This document shows, piece after piece, positions 23,456-31,060 of a stretch of 37,590 bases of DNA. The notes under the pieces are model-generated. The model was given only the letters and a program-made list of their open reading frames with translations. It searched no databases and was not told the DNA's origin. Source of the DNA: a virus; the IMG/VR virus record IMGVR_UViG_3300007960_000066, positions 1 through 37,590 of that record, one strand, 5' to 3'. Within the stretch, counting starts at the first letter, position 1. Every line of letters starts with the position of its first letter. The translations under genes were made by a program, and so were the position numbers.

Positions 23456-23692
23456 TTATTTCTTCGGGGTGATCTTTGTCGACTTCTTCTTTCCGGCGTC
23501 TCCTGCGGCCTCCTGCGAAGGATTTGAGGCCTTCACGACGTCCTCGGGGAGCTTCCACGTCTCCGAATTGAGCCCGAGCGCGAGGCTTCGCGGGATCTCC
23601 CGCTCGACGTTCCGCTGAAAAGGTTCTTTCCCCGCTCTCGGAATAAGGACTTCCCGAGCCGGGCCAATATAGGTGACTTTGATTTTCTCCAT
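23456..23692 (-). CDS. Small conserved tail-region protein
   Basis: Seventy-eight residues: KVTYIGPAREVLIPRAGKEPFQRNVEREIPRSLALGL, then WKLPEDVVKAS and a lysine-rich tail ending KKKSTKITPKK. The N-terminal pattern recurs in small proteins encoded between head-tail joining and tail tube genes, so it is probably a minor head-tail or tail component. The ATG overlaps no other gene, and no Shine-Dalgarno sequence is visible. Confidence 0.6.
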   Translation of the reverse strand: MEKIKVTYIGPAREVLIPRAGKEPFQRNVEREIPRSLALGLNSETWKLPEDVVKASNPSQEAAGDAGKKKSTKITPKK

Positions 23693-23701
23693 GAGGTTCT
23701 T

Positions 23702-24190
23702 CTAATGGTTTGTGTTGTAGGGATCGAAGTCGAGCGTCGTATAGACGACCTCGAAGACAAGTTGTCCGCCGCCGATGATCTCCTCGACTTGCTTCACGTC
23801 GATCGCGGTCGAGACGACCCGCGTATCCCAAGCGAGATTCTCGGTCCCGTCGTTCCATCGCCGGTCCGTCCCGATCGCCTTGATGATGTCGGCGAGGATC
23901 TTCCGGAGGTGAGCGTCGGTCGCAATCGAGGTTTGCTGCGTCGCGAATTCAACGTGAACGGTCAGCGTATGCTGAGTCGTCCCCATTGCCTGCTCCTCGC
24001 GCGTCTCGACCGTCGTCACGTCCTTGACGTTCGCGGCGTCGAGGTTATCACTCGGGAATGGAGCGCGCTCCATATCGCGCCAGACTGCGACGTTGCTCCC
24101 GACGTTTGTCTCGTAGCCGTTCCCGGTCGTGATCGTTCCGATCCGAGTCTCGATCTCGTCGACTATCTTCTGTCGAATATCGTCAGCCAT
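23702..24190 (-). CDS. Tail terminator-like protein
   Basis: A 162-residue protein from the ATG at 24190, overlapping the joining protein by eight bases. The pattern MADDIRQKIVDEIETRIGTITTGNGYETNVG, then AVWRD and a beta-rich VEFATQQT region, followed by RKILADIIKAIGTDRRW and QLVFEVVYTTLDFDPYN, matches small phage proteins that close the head end of the tail (gpU-like). It is placed between the head-tail joining gene and the tail genes, as expected for a tail terminator. The family is read from the pattern, not proven. Confidence 0.65.
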   Translation of the reverse strand: MADDIRQKIVDEIETRIGTITTGNGYETNVGSNVAVWRDMERAPFPSDNLDAANVKDVTTVETREEQAMGTTQHTLTVHVEFATQQTSIATDAHLRKILADIIKAIGTDRRWNDGTENLAWDTRVVSTAIDVKQVEEIIGGGQLVFEVVYTTLDFDPYNTNH

Positions 24191-24524
24191 GGATCGCGCG
24201 CTTTGAGAGTAGTAGAACGACCGCATCGCCGGAGCCTTCCGCTCCAAGCTTCCGCGTGACGTAGTAGGTCGTCGAGTTCCGGACGACCGTGTCGCCGTCA
24301 GTGTCGCCGGAAATGTCGGACGCCTTCGCGAAGCAAGCCGGCTGAACTGCCCGGACTTCGCCCTCGTCTCCGAATTCCACGGTCTCGAAGGCGTCGTCCC
24401 AGATCACATTGATCGAGGCCGCGCTCCCGCCGTCCGGAGTATAGGAGACCGCCTCGTCGAAGCCGCTTCCGGAGAAGAAGACGTCGTCGAGATCAGCCGC
24501 TATCGTGTCCGTCAATTCGCTCAT
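24183..24524 (-). CDS. Head-tail joining protein (gpFII-like)
   Basis: A 113-residue protein of the head-tail joining group: a short N-terminal helix (LTDTIAADLDDVFFSGSGF), the strand VSYTPDGGSAASINVIWDD, AVQPACFAKASDISG, and the closing strands STTYYVTRKLG and GDAVVLLLSK. It would occupy the neck between portal complex and tail. It begins 14 bases past the terminator that follows the capsid gene, so it depends on read-through or on a promoter not visible here. Confidence 0.7.
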   Translation of the reverse strand: MSELTDTIAADLDDVFFSGSGFDEAVSYTPDGGSAASINVIWDDAFETVEFGDEGEVRAVQPACFAKASDISGDTDGDTVVRNSTTYYVTRKLGAEGSGDAVVLLLSKRAIHG

Positions 24525-24537
24525 TTTTCATTCAAAG

Positions 24538-24568
24538 AAAAAACCCGCGCCCGTTTCCGGGACGCGGG
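24538..24568 (-). terminator. Strong intrinsic terminator after the major capsid gene
   Basis: A two-part stem, CCCGCG/CGCGGG with an inner CCCG/CGGG and a GAAA loop (one bulged base), is followed by six T on the minus strand. It lies between the capsid gene stop and the joining protein start. Partial termination here would keep capsid mRNA above that of the tail genes, a common way to set protein ratios. Confidence 0.85.
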
Positions 24569-24609
24569 CTTCTCCCACTTGCAAGGAACCAGCTTGATCG
24601 CGGAAAGGA

Positions 24610-25587
24610 TCAGGAGTAGCTGGTCGTGATCAAGGTTCCGGCCGCGCCGTCGATGATCTTCTCGGCCGTGTTCTGGCGGACGCGGACGATGTCAGACCGT
24701 TTCGATTCTTCGCGGTAGGTCTCCGTCACGTAGAGACCGCCTTCCTTGTTCCAGACCAAAGTCCGCCCGGCGCCCTGATTGGCGAAGTCACCTCCGGCGA
24801 CCTTGCCGACCCAGATATAGGTATTCCCCCAGATCGAGGTTGCCGAATAGGTCTGTCCCTTCTTGGCGCTGTTCTTGACCGCGCGGCCGACGAGGACTTG
24901 CTCGATCCCGGACTCGGCGAAGGCGGACGCGACCGCGTTCGGCGTGACGTTCATCGTCGAGCTCGCGTCGCCCAGATTGCCGCGAAGGAAGTTCTGGGTG
25001 AGCGTGGCGCGCCTGACCCGTTGCCAGACGTTGCTCGACATAACGATCGTGTTCGGGCTCTCGGCGTTGTTGTTCAACCGCTCGACGGCGTCGAAGACGT
25101 CCTTGACGAAGTTGATCGTCGCGATGTTCGCCTCGGTGTAGTTGACCGCCGCCGCCGTCCCGCTTCCGAAGTTGGTCGTCGCATTCGAGCCGGTGATCTC
25201 GGCCGCGACGCGGATCTCGTGTCCGAGAGCGACCTGATTCATCACGTGCTTCGCGGCCGTAACCTCGGCCGAGAAGTAGCGCGCGACGTTCTTCTTGTAG
25301 GTGTCGTCGACCTCCTCTTCGAGACCACGATCGACGCAGTCGAAGGTATCGTTCTCGTAGGTCCGACGGACGCGACCATAGGAGCCGCCCGGCGTCCGCT
25401 CGGTCACGTCGTCATTGATGAGCTCGCCCTTGCCCTTCTTGAAGACGGGATATTGGCCGGTCTGCTCGTCGACCTCAAACGGAGGCATGACGCGCGCCCC
25501 GATCAAATTCGAGGCCGCCTCGGATGCCTCTTCGACGAGGACGTTGATGTCTGCCCGGAGGACTGCTGCGGAATCGGATTGTGCCAT
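24610..25587 (-). CDS. Major capsid protein
   Basis: A 325-residue protein following the protease, scaffold and decoration genes, the usual place for the major capsid gene. The N-terminal arm (AQSDSAAVLRADINVLVEEA) is followed by NLIGARVMPPFEVDEQTGQYPVFKK, a segment with the features of an extended loop, and a helical spine (EEEVDDTYKKNVARYFSAEVTAAKHVMNQ). The C-terminal half has SPNTIVMSSNVWQRVRR and GNTYIWVGKVAGGDF, consistent with an HK97-fold capsid protein. No Shine-Dalgarno sequence precedes the ATG although the product must be abundant. Confidence 0.85.
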   Translation of the reverse strand: MAQSDSAAVLRADINVLVEEASEAASNLIGARVMPPFEVDEQTGQYPVFKKGKGELINDDVTERTPGGSYGRVRRTYENDTFDCVDRGLEEEVDDTYKKNVARYFSAEVTAAKHVMNQVALGHEIRVAAEITGSNATTNFGSGTAAAVNYTEANIATINFVKDVFDAVERLNNNAESPNTIVMSSNVWQRVRRATLTQNFLRGNLGDASSTMNVTPNAVASAFAESGIEQVLVGRAVKNSAKKGQTYSATSIWGNTYIWVGKVAGGDFANQGAGRTLVWNKEGGLYVTETYREESKRSDIVRVRQNTAEKIIDGAAGTLITTSYS

Positions 25588-25642
25588 GATGTTCTAGGAG
25601 TTGAGATTCTGTCGTCGTTTCAAAAATGGATTCGCGTCGGCC

Positions 25643-26011
25643 TCAATTGATCGCGTGAGCGCACTCGATGATGTCGCCGTCGGCCGTCGCGGCTTCGAGA
25701 GCGACAAAGCCAATCTTCGCGCCCGAGCCGGGATCAGCGTCGTCGACCTTGCCGCTCGCGGTCCCCCAGAGCTCTGCCCCGTTGGTGATCGCCGCGCTCG
25801 CGGTCATCATATGGGTTCCGCTCTGCTCGCGAAGGCGGACAGTCCCGCGACCGTCGGCCGCGATGTCCTCGGTCGTCGTGCCGATCCAAACCTCGGCGAC
25901 GCCTGCGGCCGAGATCTCGCCCGAGGCGTCGACCTTGACGCGGACGTTCTTCGCGATCGCGGTTCCGGTTGCGGTGAAAGTCTTGAATCCGGTTGTGTTT
26001 TCGGTAGCCAT
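25643..26011 (-). CDS. Capsid decoration protein (DUF2190-like)
   Basis: A 122-residue, almost entirely beta protein. Its C-terminus, AAITNGAELWGTASGKVDDADPGSGAKIGFVALEAATADGDIIECAH, has the signature of small phage head-decoration proteins (DUF2190). It would bind the outer surface of the mature head and stabilise it. It lies between the scaffold and the major capsid gene, matching the known order. The ATG has no Shine-Dalgarno sequence. Confidence 0.8.
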   Translation of the reverse strand: MATENTTGFKTFTATGTAIAKNVRVKVDASGEISAAGVAEVWIGTTTEDIAADGRGTVRLREQSGTHMMTASAAITNGAELWGTASGKVDDADPGSGAKIGFVALEAATADGDIIECAHAIN

Positions 26012-26050
26012 GTCGTCTTGTGCGTTGAGTGTTGTCGCTTGTTTCCCGGA

Positions 26051-26512
26051 TCAGAAGTGAGCTTGACCGCCCCGAGCCTTCCACGCCTTGTAGAGCTCGG
26101 CATTCTCGGGCTGACCGATCGCAAACTCGACCGCCTTCGGCTTCTCCATGCCGCCAGCGATCAAATGCTGGACGACCGCCTCGAAGGACTTCGGAGTGTT
26201 GTCGTTCCCGCCCTGCGGAGCCTGACCGTCCGTCGGCTGATTCGTGACTCCGGTCGCCGGAGCCTGCCCTTCGGCCGGAGCCGGAGTCTGTCCGGGCTTC
26301 CAACCGAGGGCCGTCGCCTGCTCGGAGACTTGGCCGTTGATCAGGTTCTTGAGCTCACCTACGGAGACCTCGGAGAGCTTCGTCTCGTCGGTGATTTCCT
26401 TCTCCGGCTTGGGAAGCTTGTCGAGGACGGACTCGAAGGCATTCGCGAGCTTGTCGATCTTCGCGGAAAGCTCTTGAGTCGTCGGGGCGGTTTCGGTGTT
26501 TGAATCGCTCAT
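26051..26512 (-). CDS. Nested scaffold protein (internal start of the protease gene)
   Basis: An in-frame ATG at 26512 (residue 185 of the protease) gives a 153-residue protein, MSDSNTETAPTTQELSAKIDKLANAFESVLDKL, with helical and proline/glutamine-rich linker segments and a C-terminal helix VQHLIAGGMEKPKAVEFAIGQPE. This is the composition and position of phage scaffold proteins such as lambda Nu3 within gene C. It would direct head assembly and then be removed by the protease. A weak GAAGAA precedes the start; internal initiation is an inference. Confidence 0.6.
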   Translation of the reverse strand: MSDSNTETAPTTQELSAKIDKLANAFESVLDKLPKPEKEITDETKLSEVSVGELKNLINGQVSEQATALGWKPGQTPAPAEGQAPATGVTNQPTDGQAPQGGNDNTPKSFEAVVQHLIAGGMEKPKAVEFAIGQPENAELYKAWKARGGQAHF

Positions 26513-27064
26513 GTTGTTCTTCGGTTGAGTTGAAGTCTGAAAAGTCTGCTCTGTATTAGAACACCCCGACGTGTCAACGCTCGGAGCCTCGAAGAGCCCG
26601 GTCGGGTTGGCGGCTGGACGGTCGACAAGATCGATCGAGAAGACCTCGTCGACGCGCGCAAACATTAGGCCGTTGAGCTCCTCGTCGACGCCAGCGAAGG
26701 ACGCCGAGAGCCCAAACATATCGGGCATGTCTTCGGCCATTTCTAGGACGAGGCCGGTCGCCTTGTGGTTCTTCAGGAGGTGAAGATCCCCGAGGAGTTT
26801 CTTCCCCTTGATCCGAAAGTTTTGAAGCGTCCCGATGATTCCCTCGAAGCCGGAGAAGTGGTCGATCTTGACCTTCACTCCGTTGTCGAATTCCTCGCAA
26901 CGCTCCTTGAGTTGCTGAAGAGTCTTCTTGTCGATCAGGAGATTGTGTCCCTCGGCGACTCCCTCCGTCATTAGGGAAACGCCCTTGACGATCATCTCCT
27001 CGTGATCGACTTGAGCTCCGAGGACGATCTCGAAAGCGTTAATCTTGGAAGCTTGCGCGGCCAT
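26051..27064 (-). CDS. Prohead protease, fused to scaffold
   Basis: A 337-residue protein from the ATG at 27064. Residues 1-160 carry the maturation-protease pattern: VKVKIDHFSGFEGIIGTL with the likely catalytic histidine at 69, DLHLLKNHKATGLVLEM, MFGLSASF with the likely nucleophile serine at 120, then VDEVFSIDLVDRPAANPTGLFE. Residues from about 185 form the scaffold part. The protease cleaves scaffold and capsid during maturation. No Shine-Dalgarno sequence precedes the ATG. A TTGACA lies 17 bases before it. Confidence 0.8.
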   Translation of the reverse strand: MAAQASKINAFEIVLGAQVDHEEMIVKGVSLMTEGVAEGHNLLIDKKTLQQLKERCEEFDNGVKVKIDHFSGFEGIIGTLQNFRIKGKKLLGDLHLLKNHKATGLVLEMAEDMPDMFGLSASFAGVDEELNGLMFARVDEVFSIDLVDRPAANPTGLFEAPSVDTSGCSNTEQTFQTSTQPKNNMSDSNTETAPTTQELSAKIDKLANAFESVLDKLPKPEKEITDETKLSEVSVGELKNLINGQVSEQATALGWKPGQTPAPAEGQAPATGVTNQPTDGQAPQGGNDNTPKSFEAVVQHLIAGGMEKPKAVEFAIGQPENAELYKAWKARGGQAHF

Positions 27065-27092
27065 ATAGCAAACGCGCAACGTGTCAACGCAA

Positions 27093-27125
27093 CGAGGCCG
27101 CCCTCGGAGATCGAGAGCGGCCTCG
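27093..27125. other. Intergenic hairpin before the protease gene
   Basis: Nine-base arms CGAGGCCGC (27093-27101) and GCGGCCTCG (27117-27125) flank a 15-base loop that can itself pair in part. In the minus direction no T-run follows, so a terminator role is doubtful; in the plus direction GGATTTT lies some bases beyond. It could be an RNA-processing or attenuating structure ahead of the head-assembly genes. Confidence 0.5.
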
Positions 27126-27143
27126 GATTGGATTTTCAGCCGG

Positions 27144-27305
27144 CTATTTCTTGCCCCATCGCTTGAGCGCTGCGGCCTTCATCTTGGCCGAGTCGCGCGC
27201 CTTCGACGGTCCCTTCGCGGAGCCTCCCTTCGCGCCAGAAGCGCAAGAGAAGTGAGTCGCCGGCTGTTTCTTTTCACAGTGAGGACAGAAGTAGAGCTTC
27301 GCCAT
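27144..27305 (-). CDS. Small zinc-ribbon-like protein
   Basis: Fifty-three residues from the ATG at 27305, which has the best Shine-Dalgarno sequence in the genome (AAAGGAGGTG). MAKLYFCPHCEKKQPATHFSC gives a CxxC and a distal cysteine suited to bind one zinc, followed by a glycine/lysine-rich tail ending ALKRWGKK. Such short proteins are common in phages and may bind nucleic acid or a host enzyme. It lies between a promoter-P4 gene and the protease gene. Confidence 0.6.
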   Translation of the reverse strand: MAKLYFCPHCEKKQPATHFSCASGAKGGSAKGPSKARDSAKMKAAALKRWGKK

Positions 27306-27307
27306 GA

Positions 27308-27532
27308 TCAACCACCTCCTTTCGATCGCGGTTTCCAGTTGCCAATAAAGCTGTCGATGTGAGTCAACCATCCCTCAATCTCTCGTGCATACGTCGGTCG
27401 GCCTCCCTTGATCCGCTTGCCGATCGCTTGCTCGTGCAATTCGACGATGCTCGAAAGAGCCTCCCGCATCCTGTCGAGGTTCGCGGCCACCTGACGACGT
27501 CGCGCCTCTTCGATTGTGATTTCGTTTTGCAT
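27308..27532 (-). CDS. Hypothetical helical protein behind promoter P4
   Basis: A 74-residue protein from the ATG at 27532, preceded by AAGGAAC. It is mostly helical (ITIEEARRRQVAANLDRMREALSSIVEL) with a glycine/lysine-rich tail. An alternative in-frame ATG at 27577, seven bases from the P4 -10 box, would add a 15-residue asparagine-rich N-terminus, as in the gene behind P3. No family recognised. It shares its transcript with the zinc-ribbon gene. Confidence 0.6.
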   Translation of the reverse strand: MQNEITIEEARRRQVAANLDRMREALSSIVELHEQAIGKRIKGGRPTYAREIEGWLTHIDSFIGNWKPRSKGGG

Positions 27533-27584
27533 TTTGCTAGTTCCTTTCTCGTTGTTGTTGGTGTTGCTCGCTGTCATTGAGGAG

Positions 27585-27613
27585 AATTTAAAGCCAAGGC
27601 CTTGAGCATTCAA
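27585..27613 (-). promoter_or_regulatory. Promoter P4 with CAAGGCCTTG core
   Basis: TTGAAT (27608-27613), 17-base spacer and TAAATT (27585-27590) on the minus strand. The spacer carries the ten-base palindrome core CAAGGCCTTG (27595-27604) but not the outer bases of the P1-P3 operator. A leaderless-type ATG lies at 27577. An A/T-rich stretch upstream may serve as an UP element. It restarts transcription inside the head operon. Confidence 0.65.
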
Positions 27614-27655
27614 GAAAAAGTTTTGACTTTTTTTGGGCTGCTTTTGCTGGGGTTT

Positions 27656-29494
27656 TTAGGCCTCCTCGCCCTCGACGAGAGAAAGGATGTAGACGAGCGC
27701 GACATCTTGAGACTTCGCCGGCTTGCCGGGACGCTTCTCTCTCTGCTCCTCGCCGACCGCGTAGAGCTTGCCGGGTCGAGCCTTGGCGGCCGCGAGACTC
27801 AAGACCTCGACCGCGTCGACGCGCGCCGTGATCTCGCCGAGTTGAATCCGGAGATCCTGTCCCTTGAGATCGATCCGCTTGTCCTTCGCGCCGAGGACCG
27901 GCTTCGTCGGGCCGTGAATGTGAGCGGCTCCTTGTGCCGGAGCTCCGATCGAGGCGACGTTCCAGAGAAGGCTCAAGTCCTGCCCGACCGCCTTCCGGAC
28001 ATCCCACTGAAGCCCCAGATCGACCGGAGCGTTCATGCTGACGTAGACGTTCCAGATCAATTGAGTCGACGCCGTCGCGAGCGTGTTCACGTTCCAGATC
28101 AATTGAGTCACGGCCGCCGCGAGAGCCTTCACGTTCCAGACCATTTGGAGCGTCTGAGCCGCGACCGCATAAGTCACGTCAAGGACGGCCTCACTCGTCC
28201 CCGTATGCTCGAAGGCCTCGACCGAGATCCACTGCGACGAAGAGAGCCCTCCGGTCCCCGGCTCGATCCCGAATCTCATGTCGTTATTCTGAGCCCATCC
28301 CGATCGATTCAAGATCGCTTGAACGGCCGTCGTTAGAGCCGCCGTATGAGGGCCGACCGGAGAGCCGAACGAAGTCACGACATTGAGCGAGACCTGTCCG
28401 ACCTTCGAGATTTGCGTCGGCCGATTGCTTGTTGACCAAGCTGCTGCGTCGTCGACATCGTCGGCCGCGACCTTGAGATCCCATGCTCCCCCCGTCTGAG
28501 GGCCGGCGCCCTGATTCGTGAGCGTGAGCTTCGCCGTCGAGATCGTCGCTCCGGTAGGGATGCCTACGCTCTGAAAACGGAAGCCTCCGGCGTATTGCAA
28601 AGCCGCGAAAGTTGTAAACGTGCCGTAAGTAGTCCTGTAACTCACTATTGTAAGTGGACCGTACCCGAGCTTGATCTTCGTCCCCCCGGTCGAGATCGTG
28701 TTCTGAAGCATCGACTCTTGAACATCGTCGCCTCCTGCGGAGATCTCCTCCGAGACCGAGGCGTCGATCGTGACGGGATAAGACGTCTCCTTCTTCAGCC
28801 GTCGGACTCGCTTCTCGTCCGGGACGGCCGCGCGGCCGGTGTAGGTCTCCGTCAATCTGAAGACCGTCTCCCCGGTCGCCTCGTCGAAGAACTCCTCCGT
28901 CTCGTTCACGATCTCGACTGTCCGACGGACAAAGCCCTTCCGGTCCTTCGTCACGGGGCGATTGATCTTCTCCCGATCCCATCCCTTCGTCTTCTTCTGA
29001 AGTCGGACATTCGGGATCTTTCCTCGCCATCGATATTCCCAAGTAAACGACCGAGGAGCTCGATCGCCTCGAAGGATCTTGAAGAATTCAGCGCCACTCG
29101 GAAAGAATCGGAGCTCGATGTCGAGCTCGGGAAGGAGGTCGTTCCAGATCACGCGGTTCGCGTCACTCTCCGGCTTCACGTTGAGCTTATGCTCCGAGAG
29201 AGGTCTCCCTTCAATCGCGACGAGAAGAGCGCGCACAAGACCGCCTCGACGCGACTCATAAGTGAAGGCGACTTGATCAGCCGAGACGCGAGCGATGTAT
29301 TCCGCGCGCTCGACTTCGAGCTTCTCGTCGACGTTGAGATCGACATCCTTCCACTCCCGAGCCTCGTCGAGATAGTGGATCGCCCGAGCGGACGCGCGAC
29401 ACAAGAAGCTCCCGTCGGGAAGCCTGAAGTGTTTTGCGTTTCGGGATCGCTTAGAAACGATCTCCTTCGCGTCCTTGGGAATCGCCGGGATCAT
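27656..29494 (-). CDS. Large virion protein with WNV repeats
   Basis: A 612-residue protein from the ATG at 29494, overlapping the previous gene by ATGA. The N-terminus (FRLPDGSFLCRASARAIHYLDEAREWKDVDL) and the middle (TISTAKLTLTNQGAG, WDLKVAADDVDDAAAWSTS, SWISVEAFEH-like) resemble DNRLRE-type surface proteins. From about 455 there are at least four short repeats of the form LxWNVxxLAxAxTQ, typical of some phage structural proteins. It probably forms a head or neck appendage. Its location in the head block away from the tail genes is unusual for a fibre. Confidence 0.6.
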   Translation of the reverse strand: MIPAIPKDAKEIVSKRSRNAKHFRLPDGSFLCRASARAIHYLDEAREWKDVDLNVDEKLEVERAEYIARVSADQVAFTYESRRGGLVRALLVAIEGRPLSEHKLNVKPESDANRVIWNDLLPELDIELRFFPSGAEFFKILRGDRAPRSFTWEYRWRGKIPNVRLQKKTKGWDREKINRPVTKDRKGFVRRTVEIVNETEEFFDEATGETVFRLTETYTGRAAVPDEKRVRRLKKETSYPVTIDASVSEEISAGGDDVQESMLQNTISTGGTKIKLGYGPLTIVSYRTTYGTFTTFAALQYAGGFRFQSVGIPTGATISTAKLTLTNQGAGPQTGGAWDLKVAADDVDDAAAWSTSNRPTQISKVGQVSLNVVTSFGSPVGPHTAALTTAVQAILNRSGWAQNNDMRFGIEPGTGGLSSSQWISVEAFEHTGTSEAVLDVTYAVAAQTLQMVWNVKALAAAVTQLIWNVNTLATASTQLIWNVYVSMNAPVDLGLQWDVRKAVGQDLSLLWNVASIGAPAQGAAHIHGPTKPVLGAKDKRIDLKGQDLRIQLGEITARVDAVEVLSLAAAKARPGKLYAVGEEQREKRPGKPAKSQDVALVYILSLVEGEEA

Positions 29495-30072
29495 AAGCCG
29501 GGAACGAGCTCCTCCTTCTTGAAGCGACAGAGATCCGGATTCACGATCCGCGCGGCCTTGCCCGGATCGATCGGCCATCCCTTCGCCGCAAGAAGCGAGA
29601 AGGCCGAGATCGGAGACAAGACGACGTCGCGATAGTTGAGGACCGCGAGCTCGACGTCCCTCCGGTTCTTCATCTGCGAGATCCACCATCCCGCCGCCTT
29701 CCAGTAGCTATCGGCCGAGAACGGCTCGCCGCTGATCAAGGGACAAGTCTTCGAGAAGAAAGCCTCGTAGCTCTGGCGGATCTCCTCCGGATCTCGGAGC
29801 ATGATCACAATCCGGTAGCCGTGAACGGGGAGCCGGCCGAGAGCTCCGAAGAGTCCCTTGATCAACTTCCCCTTAAACGGAAGCGGGAAGTCCGGTCGCC
29901 GGTAGGTCTCGGAGTCAAGCTCGTAGAAGCCGCCCTCATTAGGGCGATAGGACTCGTCCCCCCATTGATCATTCATCTCGTCGCGAGCCGGATCGAATTC
30001 GAGATCCATCCCCCCGGCTCCGAGCGCCTTCATCATCATCGAGGTTCCGGATCGCATAAATCCGGAGACCAT
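29491..30072 (-). CDS. P-loop sulfotransferase-like protein
   Basis: A 193-residue protein read from the ATG at 30072. MVSGFMRSGTSMMMKALGAGGMD gives the phosphosulfate-binding loop of sulfotransferases (residues 4-11), and GYRIVIMLRDPEEIRQSYEAFF (about 85-106) matches the second cofactor motif (RDP with a serine eight residues later). It could transfer a sulfate or phosphate-type group, or bind a nucleotide. A longer frame to 30219 exists but the extension lacks protein character and overlaps the upstream gene by 131 bases. The start is uncertain because the first strand is short and no Shine-Dalgarno sequence is near. Confidence 0.6.
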   Translation of the reverse strand: MVSGFMRSGTSMMMKALGAGGMDLEFDPARDEMNDQWGDESYRPNEGGFYELDSETYRRPDFPLPFKGKLIKGLFGALGRLPVHGYRIVIMLRDPEEIRQSYEAFFSKTCPLISGEPFSADSYWKAAGWWISQMKNRRDVELAVLNYRDVVLSPISAFSLLAAKGWPIDPGKAARIVNPDLCRFKKEELVPGL

Positions 30073-30088
30073 CGAGATCGGCTGCTTA

Positions 30089-30631
30089 TCAAGCTCCCGT
30101 GTCGCCCTCGAAAGTGAGCGTCGCTCCGTCGTTGTTTGCGGCTCCGCTGTTGGTCGAGTCCCTTCGGACCCAGACTGCCCGGCATTGCCCCGCTGGTATG
30201 TCTCCAAGGCTGATTCCATTTGCTTTTACAGTAGGTGAGGAAAAGGAGACGCCGACCGGGGCGGTCTCCTCGTCTGCGACTTCCAAGGCTTGCGCGCTCG
30301 CCGATCCGATCGCGCTCGCCGCCGTTGTATCGACGCCGATGGCAGTATCCGCGCCACCCGAGACTTCGGCCGAGATCCAAACCTTCGGCCCCTGCCAAGT
30401 GAGAGTTGCGTGTGAGTTGTGAACGAAAATGCAACGATAGCGGCTCTCGCTCGCCGCGTTCTCGTCGCCCGTCACGGCCGCGAAGAGATTGTGAAGCGTC
30501 GCGTCGGTGACTTCGGTCGTCGAGATGTACTTCCCGAGTGACTCGTTCACGTCGGATTGAGCTTGAGAGTTCCCCGCGCTCCCGGTCTTGATCGAGAGCT
30601 TTACCTTGATGTCGGAGTCAGCGATCGGCAT
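30089..30631 (-). CDS. Virion-associated protein of unknown function
   Basis: A 180-residue beta-rich protein: MPIADSDIKVKLSIKTG, then SRYRCIFVHNSHATLTWQGPKVWI and a C-terminal AGQCRAVWVRRDSTNSGAANNDGATLTFEGDTGA. This pattern occurs in uncharacterised structural proteins of tailed phages. It follows the portal block and lies next to the FTARG-type protein. No catalytic residues or membrane segments are visible. Confidence 0.55.
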   Translation of the reverse strand: MPIADSDIKVKLSIKTGSAGNSQAQSDVNESLGKYISTTEVTDATLHNLFAAVTGDENAASESRYRCIFVHNSHATLTWQGPKVWISAEVSGGADTAIGVDTTAASAIGSASAQALEVADEETAPVGVSFSSPTVKANGISLGDIPAGQCRAVWVRRDSTNSGAANNDGATLTFEGDTGA

Positions 30632-30634
30632 GGC

Positions 30635-31060
30635 TTAAAAAAGTTTGATAATGGCAGTCTTCGCGTTAGCGGCCGGAACGGCGAGAGTGAAGTTCCCCCG
30701 GTTTGAGACGACGTCGTAGCCGAAATTGATCACGCAGATCGCCGGCCGTCCGGGGAGAGAATCGTTGTAGATCATGCAACCGCGAGCCGTGATCGTCGCC
30801 GTCGGCCAGACGATGTTGAGGAACGACATAAAGGCCGTGTCGCCATCGAGGCCGAAGGAGAGCCCGAGGAGAGCCTTCCCTCCCGGAGTGTAGCCGACGC
30901 CTTGAACCTCTTGAGCCGCGATCTCTGGCCGGAAGCCCGGAGTGTTTTTGTCGATGCTCGCCCCGGCCGGGAAAAGCGCGCACTTGAAGATGTGCGTCTC
31001 CCGGTGAACTCCCCGGAGGAACTCGACCTTCGCCGTGTTGCAGATCCCGCTTCGGATCAT
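30635..31060 (-). CDS. Conserved phage protein of unknown function (ITARG type)
   Basis: A 141-residue protein whose core, VQGVGYTPGGKALLGLSFG, then ATITARGCMIYNDSLPGRPAICVINFGYDV and RGNFTLAVPAANAKTAIIKLF, matches a widespread small phage protein family, usually structural. The ATG overlaps the portal stop by ATGA. It may be a minor head or neck component. Confidence 0.6.
   Translation of the reverse strand: MIRSGICNTAKVEFLRGVHRETHIFKCALFPAGASIDKNTPGFRPEIAAQEVQGVGYTPGGKALLGLSFGLDGDTAFMSFLNIVWPTATITARGCMIYNDSLPGRPAICVINFGYDVVSNRGNFTLAVPAANAKTAIIKLF

Noticed and set aside
26542-26580. Strong promoter inside the protease gene before the scaffold start
   Set aside because: TTGACA is present, but the best -10 candidates are at 13-16 bases and are weak; kept only as part of the TTGACA observation.
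27604-27650. Terminator after the WNV-repeat gene
   Set aside because: Pairing is poor and A-rich tracts are on the wrong strand for minus-direction termination; the stretch is better explained as an UP-like element for P4.
30072-30219. Longer N-terminus for the sulfotransferase-like protein
   Set aside because: The extension is proline/serine/arginine-rich, overlaps the previous gene by 131 bases and has no start signal.
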